Source: Tectiglobus sp051009975 (GTDB taxonomy: Bacteria; Pseudomonadota; Alphaproteobacteria; Rhizobiales; Hyphomicrobiaceae). Taken from it: a DNA stretch of 59,747 bases. Location of the stretch: positions 1-59,747 of the forward strand of contig JBPCWA010000526.1 of assembly GCA_051009975.1 (NCBI GenBank), written 5' to 3'. Both the position numbers and the translations under genes were made by a program. The notes beneath the pieces were generated by a model that saw only the letters and a program-made list of their open reading frames with translations, was not told the DNA's origin and ran no database searches. This document shows positions 35,894 to 44,682 of this stretch, piece after piece; within the stretch, counting starts at the first letter, position 1; the number at the start of each line of letters is the position of its first letter.

Positions 35894-36658
35894 TCAGGCA
35901 ACCTGTCGAATGTCATCGTTGCCAGCAAAGCGATCAACCTCTCGCAACAGACAATGGCTCAGCAATTCGCGACGAGATTCCAAGCGATCGAGAGGGGCTC
36001 CAAGCCCAATTGCGAGGTAACGACCTTCAATTGGAAGTGGAAGCAAAGTAGCAATGACCCCGGCGCCTTGCGATGCTAGATTTGCTGTCTCGCAATAGCC
36101 AAGTGCGCGAGCACTGCGCACGGCGCTCAGAACTTCGCTCTCACTCGCCAATGCCTGATCCGCATCAGCTTCGGCATTGAAGCGACGAACAATTCGACCA
36201 ACTTCATCATCGGATTTTTGGCTGAGCAGCATGTGACCCAATCCGGCGAGGTGCAGTGGCCGCATCATTCCTGGACGCAGTGCGAAGCGAACTTGGTGTT
36301 CGGATACGATGACCGACAAGTATTGTACGTTGAGTCCATTTTGAGCACCGACTATGACGGTCTCGCCGGTTTCGGCAGCAAGCTTTTGCAACAAAGTTTG
36401 AATTTGGGCGAGACCATCGGTAGAGCCCAATACCCAGTTGCCCAGGAAAGCGAGACGCACCGACGGCTGAAACGTTCTGTGGTCGGGATCGAATTCGACC
36501 AAACCGTTTGACACCAGTGTCTTCATGAGAGTCGACGTACTTGATTGCGGGATCTCCAGTCGTTTGACTAACTCCGAGATGCGCAGAGGACGTCGTTCGG
36601 CTTCAAACACTTCAAAAATCGCCAGCACTCGCTCGGCCGATTTGACACCTTCGGTCAC
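35894..36658 (-). CDS. IclR family transcriptional regulator
   Basis: 254 residues from GTG 36658, which has GGAGGA seven bases upstream; the TTG at 36673 overlaps that site. Residues 1-65 are the winged helix-turn-helix (SAERVLAIFEVF, ISELVKRLEIPQSSTSTLMKTL); residues 75-250 are the effector domain (VGAQNGLNVQYLSVI, FALRPGMMRPLHLAGLGHMLL). IclR proteins usually control breakdown of aromatic, short-chain acid or sugar-acid substrates. Two palindromes stand directly before the gene, suggesting autoregulation. Target genes cannot be told from sequence; the nearest catabolic candidates are the AtuA-type pair and the genes at 40-44 kb. Confidence 0.92.
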   Translation of the reverse strand: MTEGVKSAERVLAIFEVFEAERRPLRISELVKRLEIPQSSTSTLMKTLVSNGLVEFDPDHRTFQPSVRLAFLGNWVLGSTDGLAQIQTLLQKLAAETGETVIVGAQNGLNVQYLSVIVSEHQVRFALRPGMMRPLHLAGLGHMLLSQKSDDEVGRIVRRFNAEADADQALASESEVLSAVRSARALGYCETANLASQGAGVIATLLPLPIEGRYLAIGLGAPLDRLESRRELLSHCLLREVDRFAGNDDIRQVA

Positions 36659-36684
36659 AGTGGTTTCCTCCAAAATTTCTTATT

Positions 36685-36718
36685 TGATTATCTAATCATA
36701 CTGATGATCTAAATCATC
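36685..36718. promoter_or_regulatory. Twin palindromes upstream of iclR (candidate operators)
   Basis: TGATTA-TC-TAATCA (36685-36698) and GATGAT-CTAA-ATCATC (36703-36718). They are also similar to each other (TGATTATCTAATCAT versus TGATGATCTAAATCAT) and lie 27 to 60 bases before the iclR start codon, where an autoregulatory operator would be expected. The region is AT-rich compared with its surroundings. Confidence 0.55.
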
Positions 36719-37263
36719 GGCCAGTCGATTCGCGGAATGTGCCCATGCATCAACTGCATAGCTCCTTGTGTCAGCGTATGTTCGATGACTGGGCGCTCCA
36801 GAAGCATGAATGCGTTTGGGTAATGAACTGAAATGACGACGGAATTTGAGTTGCATTCGCGGCGTGCAAATACCAGTCGATCACAGGTCATGACCGAGCA
36901 GGCCGGCAGTACATGGAGAGCACAGAGCGGGCGCAAGCCGCAGCGTCAAGATTAATCACAGGCATTGAGATTCGGCTACGCTCGTTGCGCGCCCAAATGT
37001 GTTACTCGACGCTAGCCGCTTATGCGTAAGACGCGTCAGCAGGCGGCCCGGTTCAGAGTGTGCAAATGGATGGTACCCATATTGGCATAAGCTAGCGATG
37101 GCAAAATTATCGCGACTGTATACGCCAGCAACGGCACATTCCAGTAGCTGCACAGCTCACAAGTGTGGGTCGTCGGAGTTGTCCAGTCCAGCTCCTGCGT
37201 CGCGACAAGAGCCTGGCGCACTTTGTTGTAATTTGCACGCCCCGCCAGCCTCAAACCGTTGGG
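36719..37263. other. About 545 bp without a recognisable gene
   Basis: Between the iclR promoter region and the TPR gene end. Open frames on both strands are short (75 codons at most in 36709-36936 minus; 120 codons in 36999-37361 plus, which runs into the TPR gene) and resemble nothing. No RNA gene or repeat was seen. Confidence 0.4.
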
Positions 37264-37926
37264 TCAAGACATTGCGACCTTGCATTCCTCGTCCGGAGGT
37301 AACGGGTCACACTTCGCCGTTTCGACGCATTGCTTTAGAGCAAGCTCGAACTGCTCCGTGATAACGCCGGTGACTGCACCGAGATAGAGACCTTGAGCCT
37401 GCAGGCCGCACTGATAGAGCTTAACCATGCGCGATCCGCCAAAGCGCATCGCTCTGCGATAATCAGTCATTGCCTCTTTGGTCCGCCCTTGCCACTGCCT
37501 CACGTGTGCGCGGGTGTCATAGGCATGCCCGCTAGATGAGTCCAAGCGCAACGATTTTTCGACATCTGGTTCAGCTTCTTCGATGCGGCCCAAACGAAAA
37601 AGCGCCCAAGCGCGATTGTTGAGTGCAACCGGATAGTCCGGCACGATCGCAAGAGCAGCGTCATAGTCCCGGATCGCCTCACTGTAGCGGCCGATGATCG
37701 AGAGGCCGAGCGCCCGGTTCGCCAAGGCTGTGGACTGGGTTGTGGGATCGAGACCGCCACGTGTCAAAAGCTCCGTACATCCTCGGATCCTCAGCGTTGC
37801 GTCGTTTGTAAAGCAATCATGGGTCGACAGCGCGTCGCCACTGGCAGGTCCTGCCATGATCGATCCGACGACGTTCCACCCCGTCGCCATCGCGAGGACG
37901 AGACCTACCATCCGAGTTGAAACCAT
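37264..37926 (-). CDS. Secreted or periplasmic TPR-repeat protein
   Basis: 220 residues from the ATG at 37926, with GGAAGGA upstream. The N-terminus (MVSTRMVGLVLAMATGWNVV) looks like a signal peptide or anchor. Residues about 60-170 hold three TPR units, for example YSEAIRDYDAALAIVPDYP and RAWALFRLGRIEEAEPDVEKS. Six Cys occur in the mature part, two near the N-terminus (HDCF, RGCTELL) and four near the C-terminus (YQCG, KQCV, AKCD, EECK), a pattern that suits disulfides in the periplasm. TPR proteins are scaffolds; the partner is unknown. Confidence 0.8.
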   Translation of the reverse strand: MVSTRMVGLVLAMATGWNVVGSIMAGPASGDALSTHDCFTNDATLRIRGCTELLTRGGLDPTTQSTALANRALGLSIIGRYSEAIRDYDAALAIVPDYPVALNNRAWALFRLGRIEEAEPDVEKSLRLDSSSGHAYDTRAHVRQWQGRTKEAMTDYRRAMRFGGSRMVKLYQCGLQAQGLYLGAVTGVITEQFELALKQCVETAKCDPLPPDEECKVAMS

Positions 37927-38102
37927 GCTTGCCTGTCCTTCCGGTGACGGCGTAACGCGCGGTCGGTCGACCATCCAAAGTTTAGTCATTCGATCGAACC
38001 GTCCATGGCGTATGTAGAGCGAATTCCTGGCGGTGCAACTTCACGCAACACGAAACGGCGCTCACAGAGCGATGTTTGACAAGGGATACCGAAAGGTCCG
38101 TC

Positions 38103-38429
38103 TCAATTCTCTGGCAAGACAATAGGTAGGCTCAAGATGAGATAGCTCCACGATTTGCCGTGACTGTCCAGATTGAGCGACGTATTCACCCCCCCCTCCA
38201 GCGCATCATACATAACAAAATTCATGCCTTGCAGATGGTCTAAGGCGTAGCGCACAACATCGCCGCGAATGAGGCGCGGAAAGGAGGTCTTCACGCGCTC
38301 CGCGGTCAATTGTTCCTTGATCAGAGGATAATCTCCGGGATCATAGGCCCAAACTGAAATCGACGAGATATCGCCTTTATCACCTGCACGCGCATGGGCG
38401 AGCTGGTGTAGCGGAACGGTTCTTGTCAT
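38103..38429 (-). CDS. AtuA C-terminal-like small protein
   Basis: 108 residues from the ATG at 38429, which overlaps the stop of the preceding AtuA-type gene by 4 bases (ATGA). It matches the domain that forms the C-terminus of AtuA in other bacteria: LHQLAHARAGDKGDISSISV, YDPGDYPLIKEQLTAERVK and the Gly-rich GGVNTSLNLDSHGKSW. The longer open frame upstream is inside the AtuA-type gene and is not used. It is almost surely a partner subunit of the neighbour. Confidence 0.88.
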   Translation of the reverse strand: MTRTVPLHQLAHARAGDKGDISSISVWAYDPGDYPLIKEQLTAERVKTSFPRLIRGDVVRYALDHLQGMNFVMYDALEGGVNTSLNLDSHGKSWSYLILSLPIVLPEN

Positions 38430-39757
38430 GCAGTAAAGACCTCGACTTGTGGATGAACAGCGTCTCTGTCGATGAGAGCGGAATGGGTAACAACACTTGG
38501 CGTGATGTGACCGCGAAAGCCCCCCCCACCAGCGGGGCCGCAGCACAGGAGAGCCTCCACTTCCCATAGCATCATTGCGACGATATCCCGATCTAGTGCT
38601 CGCATCGCAACGCGGACCCGAACGTCCTCGCTCTCAGCTTGCCGGTTCAAAGCCGTAGCATGCAACGCATTGAGACCAATGAGATCGATCCTGTAGCTCC
38701 CCTTGGCGCCCGGAACGCGATCGAGTATCTCAATCAAAATATCGCGGGCAAGTCGGGCGCGTGCGGACGCATTTGGACCCGCATAGCTTACTCCGGCCTC
38801 CCCGAGAAAGCCGCCGTCAAAGCCGACAGTTACTTTCAATTGATCTGGTCGTGTGTGTCCAGTAGCTTGCGCAACCCGCACTCGATCCGGACCTATCTCG
38901 CTAATGACGACCGACGAAAAATCGGCAGTTACGTCCGGAGTCAGGTATTTGGCCGGATCATGAACTTCATACAGCAATTGCTCCTTGACTGTCCGGGCGG
39001 TAACGGAGCCTCCAGCGCTGGCAAGTTTTGTAATCGTTGCCTCTCCCGTATCCGCGACCTCAGCAATCGGAAAGCCACAGTCGGCAAGATTGGCAACTTC
39101 TTTGACCCCTGGATCGGCGAAATAGCCGCCGCTGACTTGCATACCGCATTCCATCAAATGACCTACCAGTGTCCCCTTCCCAAGCATGTCCCAATCATCA
39201 TTCGACCAGTCGAATTGAGCACAAAGCGGTGCTAAAAAGAGCGACGGATCGCCGACCCGGCCTGTTACGATTACATCGGCGCCAGTCTTTACGGCGGGGC
39301 AGATGGCGTCGATGCCGAGGTAGGCATTGGCGCAAACCATTTCATGGCCAATGTCTGAGATATGCCGCCCGCCGGCATCAAGCAGGGGTGTGTCTGAATT
39401 CAACCGGTCCGTCACCTCGTCCCCTTCGACCGTTGCGACCGTCAGACCGTAGAGCCCTAGTGCTCGCGCTTCAGCCAGAACAACCTGAGCTGCCTGGGAC
39501 ACATTGGCGACGCCCATATTTGTTAGGATGCGTGTTCCATTGGCCCGGCAGTATGCAAGGGTGTGACGCATACGCATAGCCAAGTGAGGGTTATAACCCT
39601 TTCGAGGATCCAGCTGACGATCCCGATGACCAAACGCGAGCGTCCGCTCTCCGATAGTTTCAAACACGAGCCAGTGCAAGTTGCCGTCGCGTGCGAGATC
39701 AACCGCTGGTTGTAGCCTATCGGACGAAAATCCAGCCCCCGAGCCTATTCGGATCAT
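38426..39757 (-). CDS. AtuA/DUF1446 family protein (acyclic terpene utilisation type)
   Basis: 443 residues, CGGGAG upstream of the ATG. DUF1446 family; AtuA of Pseudomonas is needed for citronellol/geraniol breakdown, but its exact reaction is not established to my knowledge. Visible: IRIGSGAGFSSDRLQPAVDLA at the start, YNPHLAMRMRHTLAYC, LTNMGVANVSQAA, VVTGRVGDPSLFLAP and GYFADPGVKEVANLADCGFP. Where Pseudomonas AtuA is one longer chain, here the C-terminal domain is a separate overlapping gene. No other atu genes (carboxylase, lyase) are adjacent, so the substrate is open. Confidence 0.9.
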   Translation of the reverse strand: MIRIGSGAGFSSDRLQPAVDLARDGNLHWLVFETIGERTLAFGHRDRQLDPRKGYNPHLAMRMRHTLAYCRANGTRILTNMGVANVSQAAQVVLAEARALGLYGLTVATVEGDEVTDRLNSDTPLLDAGGRHISDIGHEMVCANAYLGIDAICPAVKTGADVIVTGRVGDPSLFLAPLCAQFDWSNDDWDMLGKGTLVGHLMECGMQVSGGYFADPGVKEVANLADCGFPIAEVADTGEATITKLASAGGSVTARTVKEQLLYEVHDPAKYLTPDVTADFSSVVISEIGPDRVRVAQATGHTRPDQLKVTVGFDGGFLGEAGVSYAGPNASARARLARDILIEILDRVPGAKGSYRIDLIGLNALHATALNRQAESEDVRVRVAMRALDRDIVAMMLWEVEALLCCGPAGGGGFRGHITPSVVTHSALIDRDAVHPQVEVFTA

Positions 39758-39912
39758 GCGCGTCTCCCGTTCAAGTCAGCGATCGCAGCGAATACTATCG
39801 GTCATTCATTATCGGGCATTGCGTGTACGACGCCAATCATGAAACCCAGCGCCGTTGCTCTTCGCCGCCGTTGCTGCTTCGCCCATGTAACACCAGCTGA
39901 ATGAGGATTGTG

Positions 39913-40158
39913 ATGTCAATTCTGTCTGAACAGAAACCGTTTTCCGTACGTGCCGTCGAACTTGAAGTCGCCCACGAAATTAGGGTGTGCACAGACTCCA
40001 TAAGTCACACGAGCGCTGCGTGGCCATTTAGGAAGTATGTGCGCAGCTCCCATGGAGATTTTGGCTTAAAGCACTACCTCCACAGCCCTAACGTCGCCGT
40101 CATCATCGATATTTTCCTGACAGAGACAATTGAGAGAAGTTTGGTGTCAACTGCTTGA
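39913..40158 (+). CDS. Hypothetical 81-residue protein
   Basis: From ATG 39913, with AGGA six bases upstream (an ATG at 39901 would add four residues). No family recognised. The sequence is mixed polar with a short hydrophobic stretch near the end (PNVAVIIDIFL). What supports it is a strong intrinsic terminator 89 bp downstream on the same strand and the lack of any other plus-strand gene for it to serve. It may still be a chance frame over a non-coding RNA. Confidence 0.35.
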   Translation: MSILSEQKPFSVRAVELEVAHEIRVCTDSISHTSAAWPFRKYVRSSHGDFGLKHYLHSPNVAVIIDIFLTETIERSLVSTA

Positions 40159-40246
40159 CTCACAGGGCGCGTTACGACATCGTAAGCAAGCGTTCTGCAC
40201 TAATCGAGCTCGGAAAAATGGGCGGCCCACGGTCTAGGGAGTTGGG

Positions 40247-40281
40247 AAAGGAGCATCCGAACAAAGGGGTGCTCCTTTTTT
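40247..40281 (+). terminator. Strong rho-independent terminator
   Basis: Perfect 9-bp stem AAAGGAGCA (40247-40255) and TGCTCCTTT (40270-40278), loop of 14, running into six T (40276-40281). The best intrinsic terminator in the window. It ends a plus-strand transcript that must start in 39.76-40.2 kb, because all flanking recognised genes are on the minus strand. Apart from the small ORF I see nothing else in 39758-40420. Confidence 0.85.
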
Positions 40282-40420
40282 CGTTTGGCTGCTGACTGAG
40301 GCTTAGGATCGGGGTTCAGTGTGAATCTGCCCCTGAAGACGTGTCGGTCCAATAAGGACTAGGCGGTGCCATCAAGGGAGCATCAAGCGAGAAAGGGCCT
40401 CTACGAGTTGCTCTCTGGAC

Positions 40421-41596
40421 TCACAGTTTGAATTTGCCCTCGACGATGCGTCGACCAAGTGCCCATCGGTGCACTTCCGACGGTCCGTCGTAGATTCGGA
40501 AGGCCCTTACATCGCGAAAGATCCGCTCGATTTGCGTGTCACGCGTAAGTCCCATGCCGCCCAGAATCTGCATTGATCTGTCGACGACCCTCCAGATTGC
40601 CTCAGAACAGATCACTTTTGCCATCGAACTTTCAGAGGAGGCTCGTTTGCCTTGGTCAAGCGACCAAGCCGTTCGCCAAATGACCAACCGGGCCGCGTAG
40701 ATATCCATCTCATTGTCAGCCAACATGAAGCTGACGCCCTGATGCTCCCCCAGAGTTTTGCCGAATGCCTGACGCTGTCGTGCATACTCTGTGGCAATAT
40801 CATGGGCACGCTGCGCCGCGCCCAGCCAGCGCATGCAGTGTGTGAGGCGCGCCGGAGCTAGCCGGATTTGGGCGTATCGAAAGCCTTTTCCGACTTCGCC
40901 CAGAACGTCGTCACCCGACACCTTTAGATCGTTCATCGCAATCACGCCATGGCCACCTACGAAAGAGGTATCTATCGTGTCGAGACCGCGTTCCCACTCA
41001 AACCCAGCCTGCGGCAGTTCGCAGAGAAACATGGTCGCGTCGTCTGATCGATCACCGGTCCGTGCCATGATGATCGCAAATGCAGCGCCATCTGCGCCGG
41101 TTATCAACCATTTGCGCCCGTTGATCAGCCAGCCATTGCCGTCCGGCGTAGCGCGTGTGGCAAGCAAACTTGGATCAGAGCCGGCTCCGGGCTGAGGTTC
41201 GGTCATGGCAAAACACGAACGCGTTTGGGCCGTCGCCAGAGGCCGCAGAAATCGCTCCTTTTGCGCAGGTGTCGCGATCTCCTCAAGTAAGTGAATATTG
41301 CCCTCATCAGGAGCCTGACAATGGAGCGCCATCGGGCCCAACATCGAATATCCGGCGGCCTCAAAGACAATGGCCTTCTCTCGATGACTGAGATGGCGAC
41401 CGCCATACTCCTCCGCAACATGCACGGCTAGCAGGTTAGCTGATTTCGCTCGAGCGTTGAGCTCACGTCGCAATTCGTCGTTCGGTCCGTGCTCGCCCCA
41501 TCTGGGGTCGGACTCGTAGGGAATAACTTGATCTTTTACAAAGCTTCTGACTTCTGATTGAATTTTGACGAGTTCAGGGCTGAGGTCGAATTGCAT
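40421..41596 (-). CDS. Acyl-CoA dehydrogenase
   Basis: 391 residues. FAD enzyme that makes the alpha,beta double bond in acyl-CoAs and passes electrons to ETF. Family marks: CFAMTEPQPGAGSDPSLLATRA, ARQRQAFGKTLGEHQGVSFML, QILGGMGLTRDTQIERIFRD and IYDGPSEVHRWALGRR with the catalytic base E374. Substrate chain length cannot be read. Alone on the minus strand, with no CoA ligase or enoyl-CoA hydratase next to it. GGAG stands ten bases before the start. Confidence 0.93.
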   Translation of the reverse strand: MQFDLSPELVKIQSEVRSFVKDQVIPYESDPRWGEHGPNDELRRELNARAKSANLLAVHVAEEYGGRHLSHREKAIVFEAAGYSMLGPMALHCQAPDEGNIHLLEEIATPAQKERFLRPLATAQTRSCFAMTEPQPGAGSDPSLLATRATPDGNGWLINGRKWLITGADGAAFAIIMARTGDRSDDATMFLCELPQAGFEWERGLDTIDTSFVGGHGVIAMNDLKVSGDDVLGEVGKGFRYAQIRLAPARLTHCMRWLGAAQRAHDIATEYARQRQAFGKTLGEHQGVSFMLADNEMDIYAARLVIWRTAWSLDQGKRASSESSMAKVICSEAIWRVVDRSMQILGGMGLTRDTQIERIFRDVRAFRIYDGPSEVHRWALGRRIVEGKFKL

Positions 41597-41843
41597 ACGT
41601 ACAGATCTCCGGCGACTGAAGAGGTCGCGTCAGGGGCTTTTATTCATGATTCTCGGCGGCAGTTCAGCTATGTGATTGTTGCACGCAATGCTTATGATCG
41701 GTTGGACACATGGCCTCGACAGTGTACGCAATCGGCGCGTTGAGTGCCAGCACATCAACCCGACCGGCCAGACCGTGCGCTGGCTTGTGGGATGATCGAC
41801 GAATGTGATCTGAGAAGAGTGGTAGGGTGATGAAAGGCCCGCA

Positions 41844-42929
41844 ATGATAGTAATTGATGCCGAGAAACTTCGCGACTTTGTTCGCGATACCTTTGTCGCG
41901 GCAGGCTGTTCTGAGGCGGAAGGAATTCGTCTTGGCGAGTCACTTGTGAGTTCAAATCTTGCAGGACATGACAGCCATGGGGTCGTGCGTGTACCGCGCT
42001 ATTTGGAGTGGCTTGCAGACGGTGATTTCGTTGCGGATCGTAAGCTCAAAATAGTCGTTGATCTGCCCTCCCTAGCCGTCGTTGACGGTCAATATGGCTT
42101 TGGTCAGTCTATGGCACAGCAGGCTGTCGATTTGGGAATTGAAAAGGCCAAAGCAACGGGAGTTTCAGTCGTTGGATTGCGGAACACCGGCCACGTTGGG
42201 CGGGTTGGTGAGTGGGCCGAGCAGGCTGCTGCTGCAAATATTGTTTCTACGCATTATGTGAATGCGCCTTCTAGTCTGCTTGTGGCTCCGTTTGGTTCGG
42301 TGGACCGACGATTTTCGACTGCGCCGTATGCAGCCGGAATTCCAAGGCCGGGCAAAGATCCGATCATCCTAGATTTTGCGACCTCAGTGGTTGCAGAGGG
42401 CAAAGTGCTTGTTGCGAGCCAAGGCGGCAAGTCCTTGCCCGAGAACGCGCTCGTCAGTCACGATGGACTGATAGGAGGTGATCCCCATTTCCTCTACGGT
42501 GACTATGAACCCAGCGGCCCCCGCGATTACAAGACTGGCAAAGGCGCAATTCGCGCGATGGGCGACCACAAAGGTTCAGGGCTGGCGTTTATTGTTGAGA
42601 TTCTTGGCGGTTCGCTGACCGGGACCGGAGCACCCCTCGAGGGGAGGCGATGGTCCAACGGAATGCTCTCGATGTATATCGATCCCGAGAAGATCGACCC
42701 TGACGGCTTCTTCCCGGTTGACGTTGATCGATACCTCTCCTTCTTCAAAGAGGCGCGACCAATAGAAGTGGATGGCGACGTGCTGCATCCGGGTGAACCT
42801 GAGCTGCGGGCCCGAAAGGAACGAACCGCCACAGGTATTCCCGTGTCTGATGAGACTTGGACGGCGATTTGCGACGCCGCACGAGCGGTTGGAGTAACAA
42901 AGGAGCGGATCGCGCAGATTCAAGTCTAA
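41844..42929 (+). CDS. Ldh2-family NAD(P)-dependent 2-hydroxyacid (malate/lactate-type) dehydrogenase
   Basis: 361 residues, GAAAGG six bases before ATG 41844. The family (malate, sulfolactate, ureidoglycolate and related dehydrogenases) has an unusual NAD(P) fold. Marks: ESLVSSNLAGHDSHGVVRVPRY near residue 30-51, GLRNTGHVGRVGEWAEQAA (about 112-130), APFGSVDRRFSTAPYAAGIP, and GDHKGSGLAFIVEILGG near 233. Substrate is a 2-hydroxy acid or its keto form. It is followed 126 bp later by an RraA-type aldolase on the same strand, suggesting a shared hydroxy/keto-acid pathway. Confidence 0.92.
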   Translation: MIVIDAEKLRDFVRDTFVAAGCSEAEGIRLGESLVSSNLAGHDSHGVVRVPRYLEWLADGDFVADRKLKIVVDLPSLAVVDGQYGFGQSMAQQAVDLGIEKAKATGVSVVGLRNTGHVGRVGEWAEQAAAANIVSTHYVNAPSSLLVAPFGSVDRRFSTAPYAAGIPRPGKDPIILDFATSVVAEGKVLVASQGGKSLPENALVSHDGLIGGDPHFLYGDYEPSGPRDYKTGKGAIRAMGDHKGSGLAFIVEILGGSLTGTGAPLEGRRWSNGMLSMYIDPEKIDPDGFFPVDVDRYLSFFKEARPIEVDGDVLHPGEPELRARKERTATGIPVSDETWTAICDAARAVGVTKERIAQIQV

Positions 42930-43055
42930 TACTGGCTGCAGGCTTGCGGGCCCTTAAGGGTTGGTCGAGATCTCGCTGAAGGTTAGAGAATTGGGCAGCC
43001 AAGCACGCCACATCATAACGGTAAATGACGGTCAATGAGAAAAGGGACGGCAACT

Positions 43056-43757
43056 ATGATCGATGTGGCGCTCGTTCAGAGGCTTGCTAAATTCGATACT
43101 CCGACGATATGTAACGCCCTGGAAATTGTCGATCCTGAAAGTCGGTCGAAGGGCTTCACTAAGCGCCCACTGATCTGTCCCTTTCCAGATCTACCTCCGT
43201 TCATTGGGTACGCGCGAACAGCATCAATCCGTGCGACCCATCCGCACGAACTGGCAGGCGCGGAAGCTCGTGAACAGAGGTTGTCCTATTATGAGTATGT
43301 CGCAAATGGCGGCCCGTCTCCCAGCATCGCTGTAATCCAAGATCTGGACGGAGTGGATATCGGTTTTGGGTGCTTCTGGGGCGAGGTGCAAAGTGCGGTA
43401 CATAAAGGGCTCGGTTGTGCTGGGGTAATCACGGATGGCGGCATCCGCGACGTTCCGCAATGGGCGCCGGGACTTCCCGTACTCGCGGGTTCGATCGTGC
43501 CGAGCCACGGCCACGTTCACCTAGCCGATTTCGGTCGAGAGGTCAGAGTGGCTGGTATGGTGGTGCGGTCGGGTGATCTCATACATGCCGACAGCCACGG
43601 TGCCGTCGTTATTCCAACGGACTGCGCTGAGAAAATTCCAAACGCCTGTGACCTCCTTGAGCGCAGAGAAGCTGTTATTCTCGATATCGCGCGCGCTCCA
43701 GGGTTTACAATCAAACAACTCCGGCAGGCGCTGCAAAGACAGGATGAGATCCACTGA
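43056..43757 (+). CDS. RraA-like aldolase (HMG/CHA aldolase family)
   Basis: 233 residues from ATG 43056, behind AAAGGGACGG; the ATG at 43035 is less likely. RraA-fold protein. The set with GCAGVITDGGIRDV keeps the Arg-Asp pair (R and D of GIRDV) that binds Mg2+ and substrate in 4-hydroxy-4-methyl-2-oxoglutarate aldolases, and the GCFWGEVQSAVHKGLG loop. At this length and in a metabolic setting an aldolase/decarboxylase is much likelier than the RNase E inhibitor. Possible reaction: cleavage of a 4-hydroxy-2-oxo diacid to pyruvate, or oxaloacetate decarboxylation. Confidence 0.85.
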   Translation: MIDVALVQRLAKFDTPTICNALEIVDPESRSKGFTKRPLICPFPDLPPFIGYARTASIRATHPHELAGAEAREQRLSYYEYVANGGPSPSIAVIQDLDGVDIGFGCFWGEVQSAVHKGLGCAGVITDGGIRDVPQWAPGLPVLAGSIVPSHGHVHLADFGREVRVAGMVVRSGDLIHADSHGAVVIPTDCAEKIPNACDLLERREAVILDIARAPGFTIKQLRQALQRQDEIH

Positions 43758-43932
43758 ATTACGGATCTAGTGGGGCTTTTATATCCTGGAGTTTGGTCGT
43801 CCGAAGTCTCGGCCTATGGGAGTCTGTGCGTCTGGTCTTTGAGCGTCTGATGTCTGCGCGATCGCGCTGGTGCGATCGACGGCGAACAATGGCAGAGCAC
43901 ACGAGCGTTTGCTTCGCCATAGTTTCTATAGC

Positions 43933-44682
43933 TCAGTAGGTAGCGCGGCCGCCTGAGATATCGAATACGGCGCCAGTCGTGAAGGAGCAATCCTCCGATG
44001 CCATCCAGGCGACAAGGGCTGCGAGTTCTTCGACTCGGACAAAGCGCTGGCGAGGAATTTTCGACAACATGAAGTCGATGTGCTCTTGTGTAATCTGATC
44101 GAATATCGCAGTTTTCGCCGCGGCCGGCGTAACCGCGTTAACAGAAATCTCATACTCCGCTAGTTCCTTGCCAAGCGATTTCGTCAGAGCAATGACCCCT
44201 GCCTTCGATGCCGAGTAGTGTGCAGCGTTGGGATTGCCTTCCTTTCCCGCAATCGAAGCAATATTTATGATACGACCGTAATTTTGGCTGACCATTGTCG
44301 GTACGACCGCCTTGCAACAATGAAAGGGGCCGTCCAGGTTCACCCGCATTACCCTTTGCCACTCATCCACTTCCGTTTCCCACGTGGTTGCGTTGGCACC
44401 GGCAATACCAGCATTGTTCACTAGAATATCAATTCGTCGATGCATCGCGAGTGTGGAAGCGCGCGCTTGCTCGATCGACGAAAAATCTGAGACGTCCGTC
44501 GCAATAGCGCGAACATCCTCACCCATTTCCATCGCTGCACGTTGAGCAAGCTCTATATCGCGGTCCCAAATGTCGACTTTAGCGCCGGATTGAAGAAAAC
44601 GCTCGGTGATAGCTCGCCCAAAACCTTGCGCACCGCCTGTTACGACGGCAATCCTTCCGGAAAGATCAACGCGATTGGTCAT
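43933..44682 (-). CDS. SDR-family oxidoreductase (FabG-like)
   Basis: 249 residues, AAGGAGG nine bases before the start. Classical short-chain dehydrogenase: VVTGGAQGFGRAI nucleotide motif, LVNNAGIAG, catalytic Ser in INIASIAGKEG, Tyr/Lys in HYSASKAGVIAL, and C-terminal GAVFDISGGRATY. The cofactor is probably NAD(H), as an Asp ends strand 2 (IWDRD). The substrate cannot be told; gene placement away from fab genes and next to Ldh2/RraA suggests catabolic rather than fatty acid use. Confidence 0.9.
   Translation of the reverse strand: MTNRVDLSGRIAVVTGGAQGFGRAITERFLQSGAKVDIWDRDIELAQRAAMEMGEDVRAIATDVSDFSSIEQARASTLAMHRRIDILVNNAGIAGANATTWETEVDEWQRVMRVNLDGPFHCCKAVVPTMVSQNYGRIINIASIAGKEGNPNAAHYSASKAGVIALTKSLGKELAEYEISVNAVTPAAAKTAIFDQITQEHIDFMLSKIPRQRFVRVEELAALVAWMASEDCSFTTGAVFDISGGRATY

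Noticed and set aside
43056..43757. RNase E inhibitor RraA proper
   Set aside because: The chain is longer than the regulator, keeps the metal/substrate Arg-Asp pair and lies next to a hydroxyacid dehydrogenase, so an aldolase role is favoured.
43923..43960. tRNA-like start TAGCTCAGTAGGTAGCG
   Set aside because: It resembles a tRNA D-arm, but no acceptor pairing, anticodon stem or T-loop follows, and it is the 3' end of the FabG-like SDR coding sequence and its stop.
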